In this document: one piece after another, positions 1 to 6,553 of the stretch | Layout: every line of letters begins with the position of its first letter | Position numbering within the stretch: position 1 is the first letter of the stretch | Origin: an uncultured Collinsella sp. | GTDB lineage: Bacteria; Actinomycetota; Coriobacteriia; Coriobacteriales; Coriobacteriaceae | NCBI GenBank assembly: GCA_902492545.1 | Contig: CABULX010000034.1 | Location: forward strand, 1-19,242 | Length of the DNA stretch: 19,242 bases | Direction: 5' to 3' | Translations under genes and position numbers: made by a program | The notes under the pieces: generated by a model | What the model was told of the DNA's origin: nothing | Seen by the model: the letters and a program-made list of their open reading frames with translations, nothing else | Databases searched by the model: none

Positions 1-104
1 AGGCACGACTCGCCGACGCTCCAAAGGCAGGGCGCCCAAAAGAGGTCCCTATTGCCGTGTAAAGAAACGCCAGGGCATATCGTTTTGACATATCGGCCAT
101 TGAG

Positions 105-145
105 TTCTCTCGATTCGCGACGCACTGCGTCGCGAATCGAGAGAA
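105..145. repeat. Perfect 41-bp palindrome (REP-like)
   Basis: Two 20-bp arms (105-124 and 126-145) are exact reverse complements around one central base. The core reads GCACTGCGT. A related but less perfect palindrome lies at 229-257. There is no T-tract, so it does not look like an intrinsic terminator. It may be a REP-type intergenic element or the end of a small palindromic repeat family. Confidence 0.8.
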
Positions 146-228
146 ACCGTCTCAACCCCAATGATTCGGTTAGGTCCGCACACGCTTGCGCAATGAACAA
201 GCAAAGCATGTTTGCCGCCGGGCTCCCC

Positions 229-257
229 CAATTCGGATTGCACTGCGTTCCGAATTG
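229..257. repeat. Imperfect palindrome related to 105-145
   Basis: The 14-bp arms around base 243 pair except for one mismatch (238/248) and one G-T (239/247). It shares the central GCACTGCGT and the outer ATTCG/CGAAT blocks with the first palindrome, while the bases between differ on both arms. The right arm runs into TTGAAC (255-260), which could serve as a -35 for the next gene with a poor -10 near 279-284. Apart from the two palindromes, the 1-317 stretch shows no convincing gene. Confidence 0.6.
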
Positions 258-317
258 AACCTGACACGCTGCCGCAGGTTATCACGAATTCCCGACAGAG
301 CATAAAAGGAGCTTTCC

Positions 318-1106
318 ATGACAGACAGACCGAAAACAACGCTGCGCGATTGCATCTATGGACTTGCCGTCGGCGACGCGCTGGGCGTTCCCTACGAGTT
401 CAGGCCCCGCGGCACGTTCGAATGCACGGACATGATCGGCTACGGCGCGCACGGGCAGCCCGCCGGCACCTGGAGCGACGACACATCTATGACGCTTGCT
501 ACCTGCGACTCGATTAGGGAGCTCGGGCATATCGACACCGCAGACATGCGCGACAAGTTCGTAAGCTGGATTGCCCGTGGCGAGTATACGATCGACGGCG
601 TTTTCGATTATGGCGGCACGACCGCCCGCGCCCTGCACGCCGGCAAAGGAAGCTCCGGCGAGTGCGACAACGGCAACGGATCGCTCATGCGCATCGCTCC
701 CCTGGCGTTCACCGATGCGACAGACGAAGAGGTCAGCGAGGTCTCCGCGATTACGCACGCCCACAGAACGTCAACCGAGTCATGCATCATATTTGTCGAA
801 CTGATGAAGGATGTGATGAACGACGCGCTCCCCTCGTGGGCACTTCATCTGAAAGGCGTTCCAGAGCAGGAAATCAGGTCAGGTGGCTTCGTCCGCGACA
901 CGCTTAAGGCAGCCACCTGGTGCTTCGTCAACACCAGCAGCTACGAAGACTGCGTGCTTACCGCCGTCAATCTGGGAGACGACACCGACACCACCGCAGC
1001 AGTCGCCGGCGCCCTCGCCGGCACGGCATACGGTCTCAAAGCCATCCCGCAGGAGTGGGTCAATACCCTACGCGGTAAAGAGCTGATAGAGCAGTGTTTG
1101 TTTTAG
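318..1106 (+). CDS. ADP-ribosylglycohydrolase (DraG/ARH family)
   Basis: This 262-residue protein is predicted to be a soluble Mg2+-dependent hydrolase that removes ADP-ribose from proteins or small molecules. The family fold is visible end to end: an N-terminal GLAVGDALGVPYE block (15-27), the metal-binding GTWSDDTSM motif (50-58), NGSLMRIAP (120-128) and the C-terminal NLGDDTDTTAA motif (218-228). The expected metal-ligand Asp residues (54, 55, 221, 222, 224) are all present, so it should be active. The ATG at 318 follows AAAGGAG with a 6-base gap. A small gene starts 35 bases after its stop and is probably co-transcribed. The substrate cannot be told from sequence. Such enzymes serve in nitrogenase control in some bacteria, but nothing here suggests that role. 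They also occur in accessory regions with toxin or phage-defence genes, as here. Confidence 0.9.
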   Translation: MTDRPKTTLRDCIYGLAVGDALGVPYEFRPRGTFECTDMIGYGAHGQPAGTWSDDTSMTLATCDSIRELGHIDTADMRDKFVSWIARGEYTIDGVFDYGGTTARALHAGKGSSGECDNGNGSLMRIAPLAFTDATDEEVSEVSAITHAHRTSTESCIIFVELMKDVMNDALPSWALHLKGVPEQEIRSGGFVRDTLKAATWCFVNTSSYEDCVLTAVNLGDDTDTTAAVAGALAGTAYGLKAIPQEWVNTLRGKELIEQCLF

Positions 1107-1141
1107 GGCGCACTCACGATAGAAACTGGCCAGGAGACGCC

Positions 1142-1363
1142 ATGGAAAGAGAGATCGCAAATATAGACGAGTTCCAAATGGACGAGAACGGGATTCCGCT
1201 ATTTCCAGCAGGACTGAAGGAAGAAGCCAACCTCTATGTCCTCCCCGACGGGCGTTACCTCCCCTGCGGGGTCTACAGGGCCGCGGACGGCGGTTCGCTC
1301 ATTTATGAGCCATCCGAACTCAGCTTCTTCGGGCAGATGCTTGCTCAATTCAAAGAGAGCTAG
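1142..1363 (+). CDS. Small hypothetical protein downstream of the ADP-ribosylglycohydrolase
   Basis: This is a 73-residue acidic protein, start MEREIANIDEF, end LAQFKES, of no family I recognise. The ATG at 1142 is preferred over an in-frame start at 1094 because CAGGAGA lies at the right distance and the upstream start would overlap the end of the preceding gene. It has no signal peptide or membrane segment. Its middle (residues about 28-55) looks like a small beta-rich domain (LYVLPDGRYLP, GVYRAADGGSLIYEP). Position 35 bases behind the ADP-ribosylglycohydrolase suggests one operon; a role as partner or regulator of that enzyme is only a guess. Confidence 0.65.
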   Translation: MEREIANIDEFQMDENGIPLFPAGLKEEANLYVLPDGRYLPCGVYRAADGGSLIYEPSELSFFGQMLAQFKES

Positions 1364-1427
1364 AGGCTTGATTGCCCGTTAGATCGGCACTGTTCCAAAC
1401 CATGGGGCGGGTAGGATGTCTCTCACC

Positions 1428-1480
1428 GCGGCCTGTGAGGTAAAATCTTGACTGCCGCGGAATCCGCCTGCGGGCAACGC
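1428..1480 (+). repeat. Left inverted repeat flanking the 30-residue ORF
   Basis: Blocks GGTAAAATC (1439-1447), TGCCGCGGAA (1453-1462), CCGC (1464-1467) and GCGGGCAACGC (1470-1480) recur in the same order on the opposite strand between 1740 and 1662. The left copy can fold on itself (TGCC...GGCA around GCGGAATCCGC). It would form the 5' leader of any transcript reading into the ORF at 1507. Confidence 0.6.
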
Positions 1481-1506
1481 TCCGATCTCCGATTGGGGTG
1501 AAGCCT

Positions 1507-1599
1507 ATGAACTTGTTTCTTGAAATCCTGCGCCTCTCGATGTATGTGACCGGCATTGCCCGGAACCTCTACGCGATCTGGCGGGAATATAAGCAGTAA
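1507..1599 (+). CDS. 30-residue hydrophobic small protein, possible type I toxin-like peptide
   Basis: The ORF reads MNLFLEILRLSMYVTGIARN and then ten further residues ending WREYKQ. A GGGGTGA ribosome binding site lies 6 bases before the ATG. The peptide is hydrophobic and helical-looking in its first two thirds, with a charged C-terminus, as in small membrane-acting peptides. It is followed 22 bases later by a terminator hairpin and sits between inverted repeats. These traits fit a type I toxin or other small membrane peptide, but I see no match to a named family (Fst, Ldr, TisB) and no proven antisense RNA. It could be a chance ORF. Confidence 0.4.
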   Translation: MNLFLEILRLSMYVTGIARNLYAIWREYKQ

Positions 1600-1621
1600 C
1601 GGATAGCGAAGGGAGTCATGA

Positions 1622-1647
1622 AAAGGGCCGGTTGCAGCCGGCCCTTT
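1622..1647 (+). terminator. Rho-independent terminator after the small ORF
   Basis: A 10-bp perfect stem (AAAGGGCCGG 1622-1631 with CCGGCCCTTT 1638-1647) encloses a TTGCAG loop. The stem ends in A and T runs on both sides, so it could stop transcription from either direction. Confidence 0.7.
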
Positions 1648-1661
1648 AGACGATAATACCT

Positions 1662-1740
1662 GCGTTGCCCGCGCTTCCGAAGTGTGACTAGCTGAGGAGC
1701 GGGTTCCGCGGCACAACCTGATTTTACCCAGTGAGGCGGG
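1662..1740 (-). repeat. Right inverted repeat flanking the 30-residue ORF
   Basis: Read on the minus strand, this carries the same ordered blocks as 1428-1480: GGTAAAATC (1728-1720), TGCCGCGGAA (1713-1704), CCCGC (1703-1699) and GCGGGCAACGC (1672-1662). About 24 extra bases sit between the last two blocks. Confidence 0.6.
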
Positions 1741-2106
1741 TCTTTTGCAGTCGCTCCACTGTTTATTTACATCTGGCGCCATCGGCATACAAGACCCGGA
1801 GGGTTACATATAGGCAAAAAACCTTAGCTCCTCCGACTCGGTTTCAGCTTAGCACATTGGGGCGAACTAAACGGCAGGCGCGCATCTCGGGGATACGCAA
1901 GCAGGCGCTAACAAGAGTAGTAAGTGGCTTCAAGATACGGACCATCTCACAGGTACGGCACCGATGAGTTTGCTATACCGCGGCACCCAACAATTCCTCA
2001 TTCGCAACGATATCCTGCCGCGACATTAAAAACTCCTGCACGGCCAGCCCGCCCTAAAGAGCGAAACCCAGCGGTTGACGTCGCCGAGCTAGAGTTACCC
2101 AGCGAT
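1741..2106. other. Gene-poor stretch, probably decayed sequence
   Basis: No ORF here looks like a functional gene. On the minus strand an ATG at 2026 with a well-placed GGAG starts a 17-codon ORF (MSRQDIVANEELLGAAV) that hits a stop at 1973. The same frame then stays open for about 42 more codons. This may be the start of a gene broken by a nonsense mutation, but no family is recognisable. Confidence 0.35.
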
Positions 2107-2124
2107 TGAACCCGCGTTCAGTCT

Positions 2125-2514
2125 TTAGCGCTTAACGTATTCAAGAAGTGAATCGCAAACCACCATGTATCCGGACCCGGGAATGGAAAAATAGACAATG
2201 CCATCCGCATCCTGCCATGCGACGATGCCATCAACGCCCGTTCGCTCCAGGACATACCAAGCAGGGTCGATGTCGGGCCAGTTTCCACGTTCCGCTCGCG
2301 TTGCTCCAACAACATCAAGCCTCGGCGATTTACAGATACCCGTGAGCTCGTGCCCATTGACGCTGGCAAAGGAGCAGGACTCGAGGTAGCTTCTATATTC
2401 CTTCGAAAAGCTCAACCCCAGCTTTGCCTCGGCCTCGGTAATCGCGCCGGAATCAGCCGCGCCCAGACATCTGAAGTTCGGGAGCCCAGAAAGGCCCCGG
2501 TATACGTCACTCAT
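2125..2514 (-). CDS. SMI1/KNR4 (SUKH) family immunity protein
   Basis: This 129-residue cytoplasmic protein is predicted to bind and neutralise the nuclease toxin encoded just upstream. The SUKH pattern is visible: an N-terminal helix-rich part with ITEAEAKLGLSFSKEYRSYL (25-44), the usual early signature of this family, then SVNGHELTGI, a W-rich strand region (WPDIDPAWYVLERTG) and a C-terminal half with GIVAWQDADGIVYFSIPGSG. Length fits single-domain SUKH proteins. The ATG at 2514 lies 12 bases after the toxin stop, with GGGTATTGGG in the gap as a modest ribosome binding site, so expression is probably coupled. SUKH proteins are known immunity partners of several nuclease toxin families in polymorphic toxin systems. 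The pairing with this toxin is inferred from gene order. Confidence 0.85.
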   Translation of the reverse strand: MSDVYRGLSGLPNFRCLGAADSGAITEAEAKLGLSFSKEYRSYLESCSFASVNGHELTGICKSPRLDVVGATRAERGNWPDIDPAWYVLERTGVDGIVAWQDADGIVYFSIPGSGYMVVCDSLLEYVKR

Positions 2515-2526
2515 CCCAATACCCTA

Positions 2527-3735
2527 CTATTCCAACACCTGCGCCATGTACTCCCAGAAGGCTTTCCTCCGGGCGTCCCAATTGTTCCCATGGGCGTGTA
2601 CGCCGGACTTCGTCAACTTATGCCAAATCTTCGAGTTCCCTCCGAGCCTATGCTCCTCCTGCGTAAGGATTGCCAGGGTCGAGTCGATCTGTTGCCCGAT
2701 ATGGTGCAACTCGTAAGGATCCCCGGTAGCGGGATCGAGTGCCGCCAGGCCCTCCTTCATCCTCTCAAGGTTCGTACGCCCCATCTCATCAGTAAAGGTG
2801 AGATCGATATCGCGAATAAGAGCCGTCTTGCCGTTGACCATCTTGGGGGTAAGCCCTGCGTTTTTGATAATCTCGTACTGATCCATGTCGTTAAATTGCT
2901 TGAGGACATCGAGCGGGAGCCCAGACTCCTTCTGAATGGACGCGACTTGGTCCATCGTCAAGCCACCGGTGGTGGCACCCCTTAGAGCCAGGGTTTTCTC
3001 GACGCCTCCGCACAGCGCCCCACCAATCGCGCCCCACTTGAAGCCTTCGCTGCCGCTAAAAGCACCGGCCTTCAGAGCCTCATCCATGTCACCCGTCTCG
3101 ATACCCTTGAAGATGGCAGCAGAAACGCCGCCGATGGCGCCGGAGGACAGCGCGACCACCGCTCCGGACTTGGCCGAGACAGCAAATATCACGCTTGCAG
3201 CAGGCGCCCCGGCAGTGCCGGCAACAGCGGATACCGTGACACACACAAGGATGACCCCCGTGCCGACGGCGATGTTCCTCAGCACCTGGTCGTAGGTGTC
3301 ATCGTAGCCCTCGAATGCCTTGACAGTGGTCCGGCCGTCTTCACCGAGCGTGAAGACGTAGTGCTCGCCGCCGAAGGCTTCCTCAAGATCAGCAAGCGTA
3401 TAGCCAAAATAAATGTTCGACTGAGTGTTGTAGGAGAGCTCCTCAAGATATTCTTTCGAGACATATGTTGTCTGAACGTTCTCGACGTAGTACTCATCGG
3501 AATCAATCTTCTGGACAAGGTCAGAATATACGGCATCCGCCACGTAGCGCTGAAGATCAGGGTCGGAAAGGGCCTCGAACTCGAGGCCTGCCGTCTGAAT
3601 GGCGGCGACCTCATTCACCGACCCGTATGCTCCCACGCCAGACGACCCTCCAGACTGCTCGGTGGAGGACGCGCAGCCCGGAAGCCCGGACACTGCCATC
3701 ACGATGACGAGTATCAGGGTAATGGCTCGCCTCAT
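2527..3735 (-). CDS. Lipoprotein with C-terminal LHH-type nuclease toxin domain
   Basis: This 402-residue protein begins with a signal peptide and a lipobox (LPGC, Cys21), predicting an exported, lipid-anchored protein. Residues 30-150 form an unassigned domain. Residues 155-245 are Gly/Ala/Val-rich with one or two possible membrane segments. Residues 265-402 match the LHH family of the HNH/EndoVII nuclease superfamily: a lead-in with YEIIKNAGLTPKMVNGKTAL and RDIDLTF, then DPATGDPYELHHIGQ with L343-H344-H345, LAILTQEEH (H362), WH (H372) and a late HAHG. The family cleaves nucleic acid in target cells. The gene overlaps the preceding surface-protein gene by ATGA and is followed by a SUKH immunity gene. 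The lipobox is the odd point: most LHH toxins are tails of large secreted proteins. How the domain is freed or moved into a target cell is unknown. Confidence 0.88.
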   Translation of the reverse strand: MRRAITLILVIVMAVSGLPGCASSTEQSGGSSGVGAYGSVNEVAAIQTAGLEFEALSDPDLQRYVADAVYSDLVQKIDSDEYYVENVQTTYVSKEYLEELSYNTQSNIYFGYTLADLEEAFGGEHYVFTLGEDGRTTVKAFEGYDDTYDQVLRNIAVGTGVILVCVTVSAVAGTAGAPAASVIFAVSAKSGAVVALSSGAIGGVSAAIFKGIETGDMDEALKAGAFSGSEGFKWGAIGGALCGGVEKTLALRGATTGGLTMDQVASIQKESGLPLDVLKQFNDMDQYEIIKNAGLTPKMVNGKTALIRDIDLTFTDEMGRTNLERMKEGLAALDPATGDPYELHHIGQQIDSTLAILTQEEHRLGGNSKIWHKLTKSGVHAHGNNWDARRKAFWEYMAQVLE

Positions 3736-5000
3736 CGCCCATCACCGCCTTCCTCGCCATCGAGATCCGTATCGGGCACAGCGGGCCCAGATTCGCTGGA
3801 AACGTCAGTAGCAGCTATCTTCTTGCACCGAGCTATCACGATGAACGCGAGGATGAGGACTACGCCCACAGCAAGCAGGACGATAACAGGGCTGCCCATG
3901 CTGGCGGCGTCCCCGTTCTTGCCGGAGACCGCATTGGCCGACGCGTCGGTCTTTTTCGAGGCGGACCTGAACGACCCGTCGTCTTCGACGGTCGCGCCCT
4001 CCGCAATCCGCTCCTGGGCCTCGGCAAGTGTCATGTTGTTGGCAACCGAAGCCTTCATGGCATCGTTTGTACCCACATAGATCCTCTTGGTCGTGGCCTC
4101 CTCACCCGTATTGGGGTTCTTCACGGTCACCGTGTATATGCCCTCGTCTTCGAACACCGCGCCGTCGGTCGCCGTCTTGTTGAAGCGCACGTCCTCGGTA
4201 AGGCCATCGCCGGTGTTGTTGAGAACCTCCCTCTTCACACTCACGTCAAGGTAGTGTGAACCAGCCATGTCAATCCGAAAGCCACTCGAGGTGACCGAGC
4301 CGTTGAACAGCTCGTTATTCGTCGCAGTGTCGAAGAGGAACATCATGGTGTTGCTGTTACGTACCTTGAACTTGAAGAAGATGCGGTAGTTGTTGTAGAC
4401 CGGCCTGAACGGCAGGAGGCCTGGCGACTCGATCTCGTAGTCGAGAGCCACCTCGTAATCACCCTCCTCGTACATGTCGATATGGGTGTTGGCGCCGACC
4501 TTGACGCTCGAAAGGTATTCAGTGCTGACGGTGGGCTCGGTTGAGGCGTTCTGGTAATCGGTGTGCTTGGTTATGAGGGCACCGTGGCCGAAATCGGTCT
4601 TGGGAATGCCGAAATACTCGTCGTACCCGTTTCCATCGCCGGAGATTTTTCTTTTATCGTCCCCGTTCAGGGAATCGATACTCTGATTGAGCTGAAAGCT
4701 GAGCTCAACCTGATCGCCACTGTTTTTAAGAAACACAGGGACATCGTCGCCCGCTCTGCTCGTGAAGCCGCTGACGACGAACCTGCCAAGCTTCCATCCG
4801 AAGTGGGGATCCCCCTCTTTGATGCTGTTGGATTCCGAATAGCCGTTGTCCAGGCCCGTGTTGACGACCTTGTCGTAGTAGTACTTGTTGTCCTCGGAAC
4901 CGTTGCTGCTTGAATCATCCGCCAGTGTGATTGTGGGCAATGTAACCGATAGAGCAGCGACGGCGCACAGCACGGCAAGCAACGCGCGTTTCATTCTCAT
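3732..5000 (-). CDS. Secreted, C-terminally membrane-anchored surface protein of the toxin cassette
   Basis: The 422-residue product has an N-terminal signal peptide (about 1-27), a long beta-rich outer region, a Ser/Ala/Asp linker (345-370), one membrane helix (about 371-390), a basic RCKK stop-transfer and a short acidic tail. An immunoglobulin-like strand pattern with YTVTVKNPNTGEEATTKRIY (289-308) precedes the linker. No catalytic motif was recognised. Either ATG (5000 or 4994) could start it; 5000 fits AGGAG (5013-5009) best. A TATAAT lies at 5043-5038. Its stop overlaps the start of the LHH toxin lipoprotein (ATGA), so the two should be made together. A role in presenting, anchoring or delivering the toxin, or in recognising neighbour cells, is inferred only from this coupling. 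Confidence 0.75.
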   Translation of the reverse strand: MRMKRALLAVLCAVAALSVTLPTITLADDSSSNGSEDNKYYYDKVVNTGLDNGYSESNSIKEGDPHFGWKLGRFVVSGFTSRAGDDVPVFLKNSGDQVELSFQLNQSIDSLNGDDKRKISGDGNGYDEYFGIPKTDFGHGALITKHTDYQNASTEPTVSTEYLSSVKVGANTHIDMYEEGDYEVALDYEIESPGLLPFRPVYNNYRIFFKFKVRNSNTMMFLFDTATNNELFNGSVTSSGFRIDMAGSHYLDVSVKREVLNNTGDGLTEDVRFNKTATDGAVFEDEGIYTVTVKNPNTGEEATTKRIYVGTNDAMKASVANNMTLAEAQERIAEGATVEDDGSFRSASKKTDASANAVSGKNGDAASMGSPVIVLLAVGVVLILAFIVIARCKKIAATDVSSESGPAVPDTDLDGEEGGDGR

Positions 5001-5037
5001 TCAAGCGCTCCTAGCACCCGTTTCGACAATAAAAGTC

Positions 5038-5043
5038 ATTATA
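5038..5043 (-). promoter_or_regulatory. -10 element (TATAAT) of the toxin cassette
   Basis: A perfect TATAAT on the minus strand lies 37 bases upstream of the ATG at 5000. The best -35 at a legal distance (TTTCGA, 18-bp gap) is weak. This is the only promoter-like site seen for the three-gene cassette. Confidence 0.5.
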
Positions 5044-5079
5044 CAGAACGCCGCCAGCACATCGAAAGGGCAAGGGAGA

Positions 5080-5510
5080 CTACGTCGGAATAAGCCCAAG
5101 CACGGCGCGCACCGAGCATTTTAAGGCGTTTACATACGACGCCGGGCACAGCCTGCCCGTCACGCCGCAGTGCCGGATTACGTCATCTGCAGGCGAACCG
5201 CAGCGATTATGGATGCTCACCATCAGCGCGACAAGCGTATTGACCCGACCTACATTCCAACCGAGCGCAGGCTGGACGCCCAACGCCGGCAAGCTGAGCA
5301 ACGGCGCCTTCGCTCACCAATTCGCGCAGCGAGCCGTCCTTATCGATGAAATAACGGCGGAAGCTCTTGCCGATGAGCGCGAGAAGCACAACGGGTTGTT
5401 GCGCACCGACGCCTCAGTGCCAGCTCAGTGAACCACAATTATTGAGATGCGGCTGCCCCGGCGGTGTAGTTGCGGGAATCGCGCTGGATGAACTCCACGT
5501 CGTTAGCCAT
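5080..5510 (-). pseudogene. Decayed N-acetylmuramoyl-L-alanine amidase (Amidase_2 type, endolysin-like)
   Basis: Pieces of one amidase domain can be read in order in shifting frames. From an ATG at 5510 with AGGGCAGG upstream comes MANDVEFIQRDSRNYTAG, then a stop. After a frameshift comes IIVVH, an in-frame stop, and AGTEASVRNNPLCFSRSSAR. After another shift comes RRYFIDKDGSLRELVSEG. A last frame gives VNTLVALMVSIHNRCGSPAD and then DVIRHCGVTGRLCPASYV, ending at 5080. These correspond to the usual VIHYTGT, the HYFIDKDGS strand and the RHYDVTGKxCP zinc-site region of peptidoglycan amidases. At least three frameshifts and two stops mean it cannot make an enzyme. It could derive from a prophage lysin or from a secreted cell-wall hydrolase. 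Confidence 0.7.
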
Positions 5511-5588
5511 CCTGCCCTTCCGATGAATACCATCAAAATTGACCCCATGCACGAAGCTCCCAAGCAGGAGTGACCCCAGCCACCGTCT

Positions 5589-5612
5589 TCATCATCCAGG
5601 TCATCATCCAGG
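5589..5612. repeat. Two perfect 12-bp tandem repeats
   Basis: TCATCATCCAGG occurs twice head to tail (5589-5600 and 5601-5612). It lies in the gap between the divergent cassettes and has no assigned role. The rest of 5513-5674 holds nothing recognisable. Confidence 0.75.
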
Positions 5613-5674
5613 GCGACCACAAATCAGTTGGAAGCTGAATGCCGGTTTCAAGGGGCGCGCTAGAATGGTGGAAA

Positions 5675-5728
5675 ACCAGCAGCGTTGACCATACCAGCAG
5701 CGTTGACCATACCAGCAGCGTTGACCAT
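5675..5728 (+). repeat. Three perfect 18-bp tandem repeats before the membrane operon
   Basis: The unit ACCAGCAGCGTTGACCAT is repeated exactly three times. Each copy holds a TTGACC that resembles a -35 box. The second copy (5703-5708) is 17 bases from CATATA (5726-5731), giving a possible promoter. Copy number change would alter promoter layout. If the ATG at 5639 were used instead, it would change the number of TSSVDH units without shifting the frame. Confidence 0.85.
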
Positions 5729-5758
5729 ATAAACGACAACCATCCGGAAGGAGCTTCC

Positions 5759-6553
5759 GTGAGACTCTTCGACAAAGGCTTCGACCCATTGGCCGAAATT
5801 CAGAAAACGGCCGACTCTGCCGGCAAGGCAATCGGGGATGCAGCCGGCTCCATCGGAAAGACAATCGGCGACGTCGTTAACACAGCCGACTCCGCAGCCG
5901 TTGACATCGCTGAAAAGGCCAGTCTAGTAGCCGGTGGCACTGCCAAGAGCATCCAAGAGGGCGCATCGTCGGCATTGGAGAATGCCGGAACCCAGATTAA
6001 GCAGATCAAAGAAGACCAAGAGAACCATAAAAATAACTTCACGACGATTGGGTCCCTTCAGCCCGTCGTAAATGTAATCAACGATGCCGCGGTGGCGCTT
6101 GACGACAAGAACCGCACGATCAAGGAAAGTACGATTCCCGAGGTCGTGGCTGGCGCCCTGGGCGCAGGCGTTGGAGGCGCTGGCTCCTTCATGGCGCTGT
6201 ACGGCCTCGGCTCCGTCGGTCTTTCCGCCGCAGGCATCACGTCAGGTCTTGCGGCGGCCGGTGGCATCGTGGGCGGCGGCATGGTCGCGGGCGTCTTCGT
6301 GCTCGCGGCGCCGGTGGCCATCGCAGCCGGCGCGGGCGTCGCGGTCGCGTCCCACCTTAAGAACAAACAAATGGGCCAGGAGAAGGAACGCCTGTACAAA
6401 GAGGCGCTTGCCAAGCACCAGGCGATTATCCAAGCGCTCAAGGACGAGTCAGACGCAAGCGTTGAGCGCCTCGAGTACCTGCAGTCTCTCAACGTCCTGC
6501 TCGAAAGGGCGGTGCGAGACCTCAAGAGCGACCTGGCAATTCAAGATGAGTAG
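5759..6553 (+). CDS. Glycine-rich membrane protein with amphipathic N-terminus, unknown function
   Basis: From GTG at 5759 the protein has 264 residues. Residues 15-90 are an amphipathic, Ala/Gly/Ser/Asp-rich repeat-like helix region (AGKAIGDAAG, SIGKTIGDVV, AEKASLVAGG). Residues 128-199 are a very Gly/Ala-rich hydrophobic block with glycine-zipper spacing, likely two membrane hairpins. Residues 200-264 look like a charged coiled coil. GGAAGGAG (5746-5753) places the GTG as start. An in-frame ATG at 5639 would add 40 residues with three TSSVDH repeats but has a weaker site. The stop overlaps the next gene by 8 bases. Similar glycine-rich patterns occur in pore-forming and interferon-induced 6-16/ISG12-like proteins, but I cannot assign a family. 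It may form a pore or a membrane scaffold. Confidence 0.75.
   Translation: MRLFDKGFDPLAEIQKTADSAGKAIGDAAGSIGKTIGDVVNTADSAAVDIAEKASLVAGGTAKSIQEGASSALENAGTQIKQIKEDQENHKNNFTTIGSLQPVVNVINDAAVALDDKNRTIKESTIPEVVAGALGAGVGGAGSFMALYGLGSVGLSAAGITSGLAAAGGIVGGGMVAGVFVLAAPVAIAAGAGVAVASHLKNKQMGQEKERLYKEALAKHQAIIQALKDESDASVERLEYLQSLNVLLERAVRDLKSDLAIQDE

Noticed and set aside
3..62. Possible C-terminal tail of a + strand gene (ends GRPKEVPIAV)
   Set aside because: Only 19 codons, and another frame is also open at the window edge. There is no way to decide without upstream sequence.
85..90. Perfect TTGACA -35 hexamer
   Set aside because: No acceptable -10 lies 16-18 bases downstream, and it is over 200 bases from the first gene.
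1731..1967. 78-codon + strand ORF in the gene-poor stretch
   Set aside because: The product is Arg/Thr-rich with no good ribosome binding site and no domain, typical of chance ORFs.
2107..2120. TGAAC-CCGC-GTTCA palindrome resembling a LexA box
   Set aside because: It lies just after the stop of the SUKH gene, with no promoter or gene start nearby, so it is more likely a chance or transcript-end hairpin than an SOS site.
5675..5728. Three 18-bp repeats considered as a CRISPR array
   Set aside because: There are no spacers between copies, the unit is too short, and no cas gene is present.
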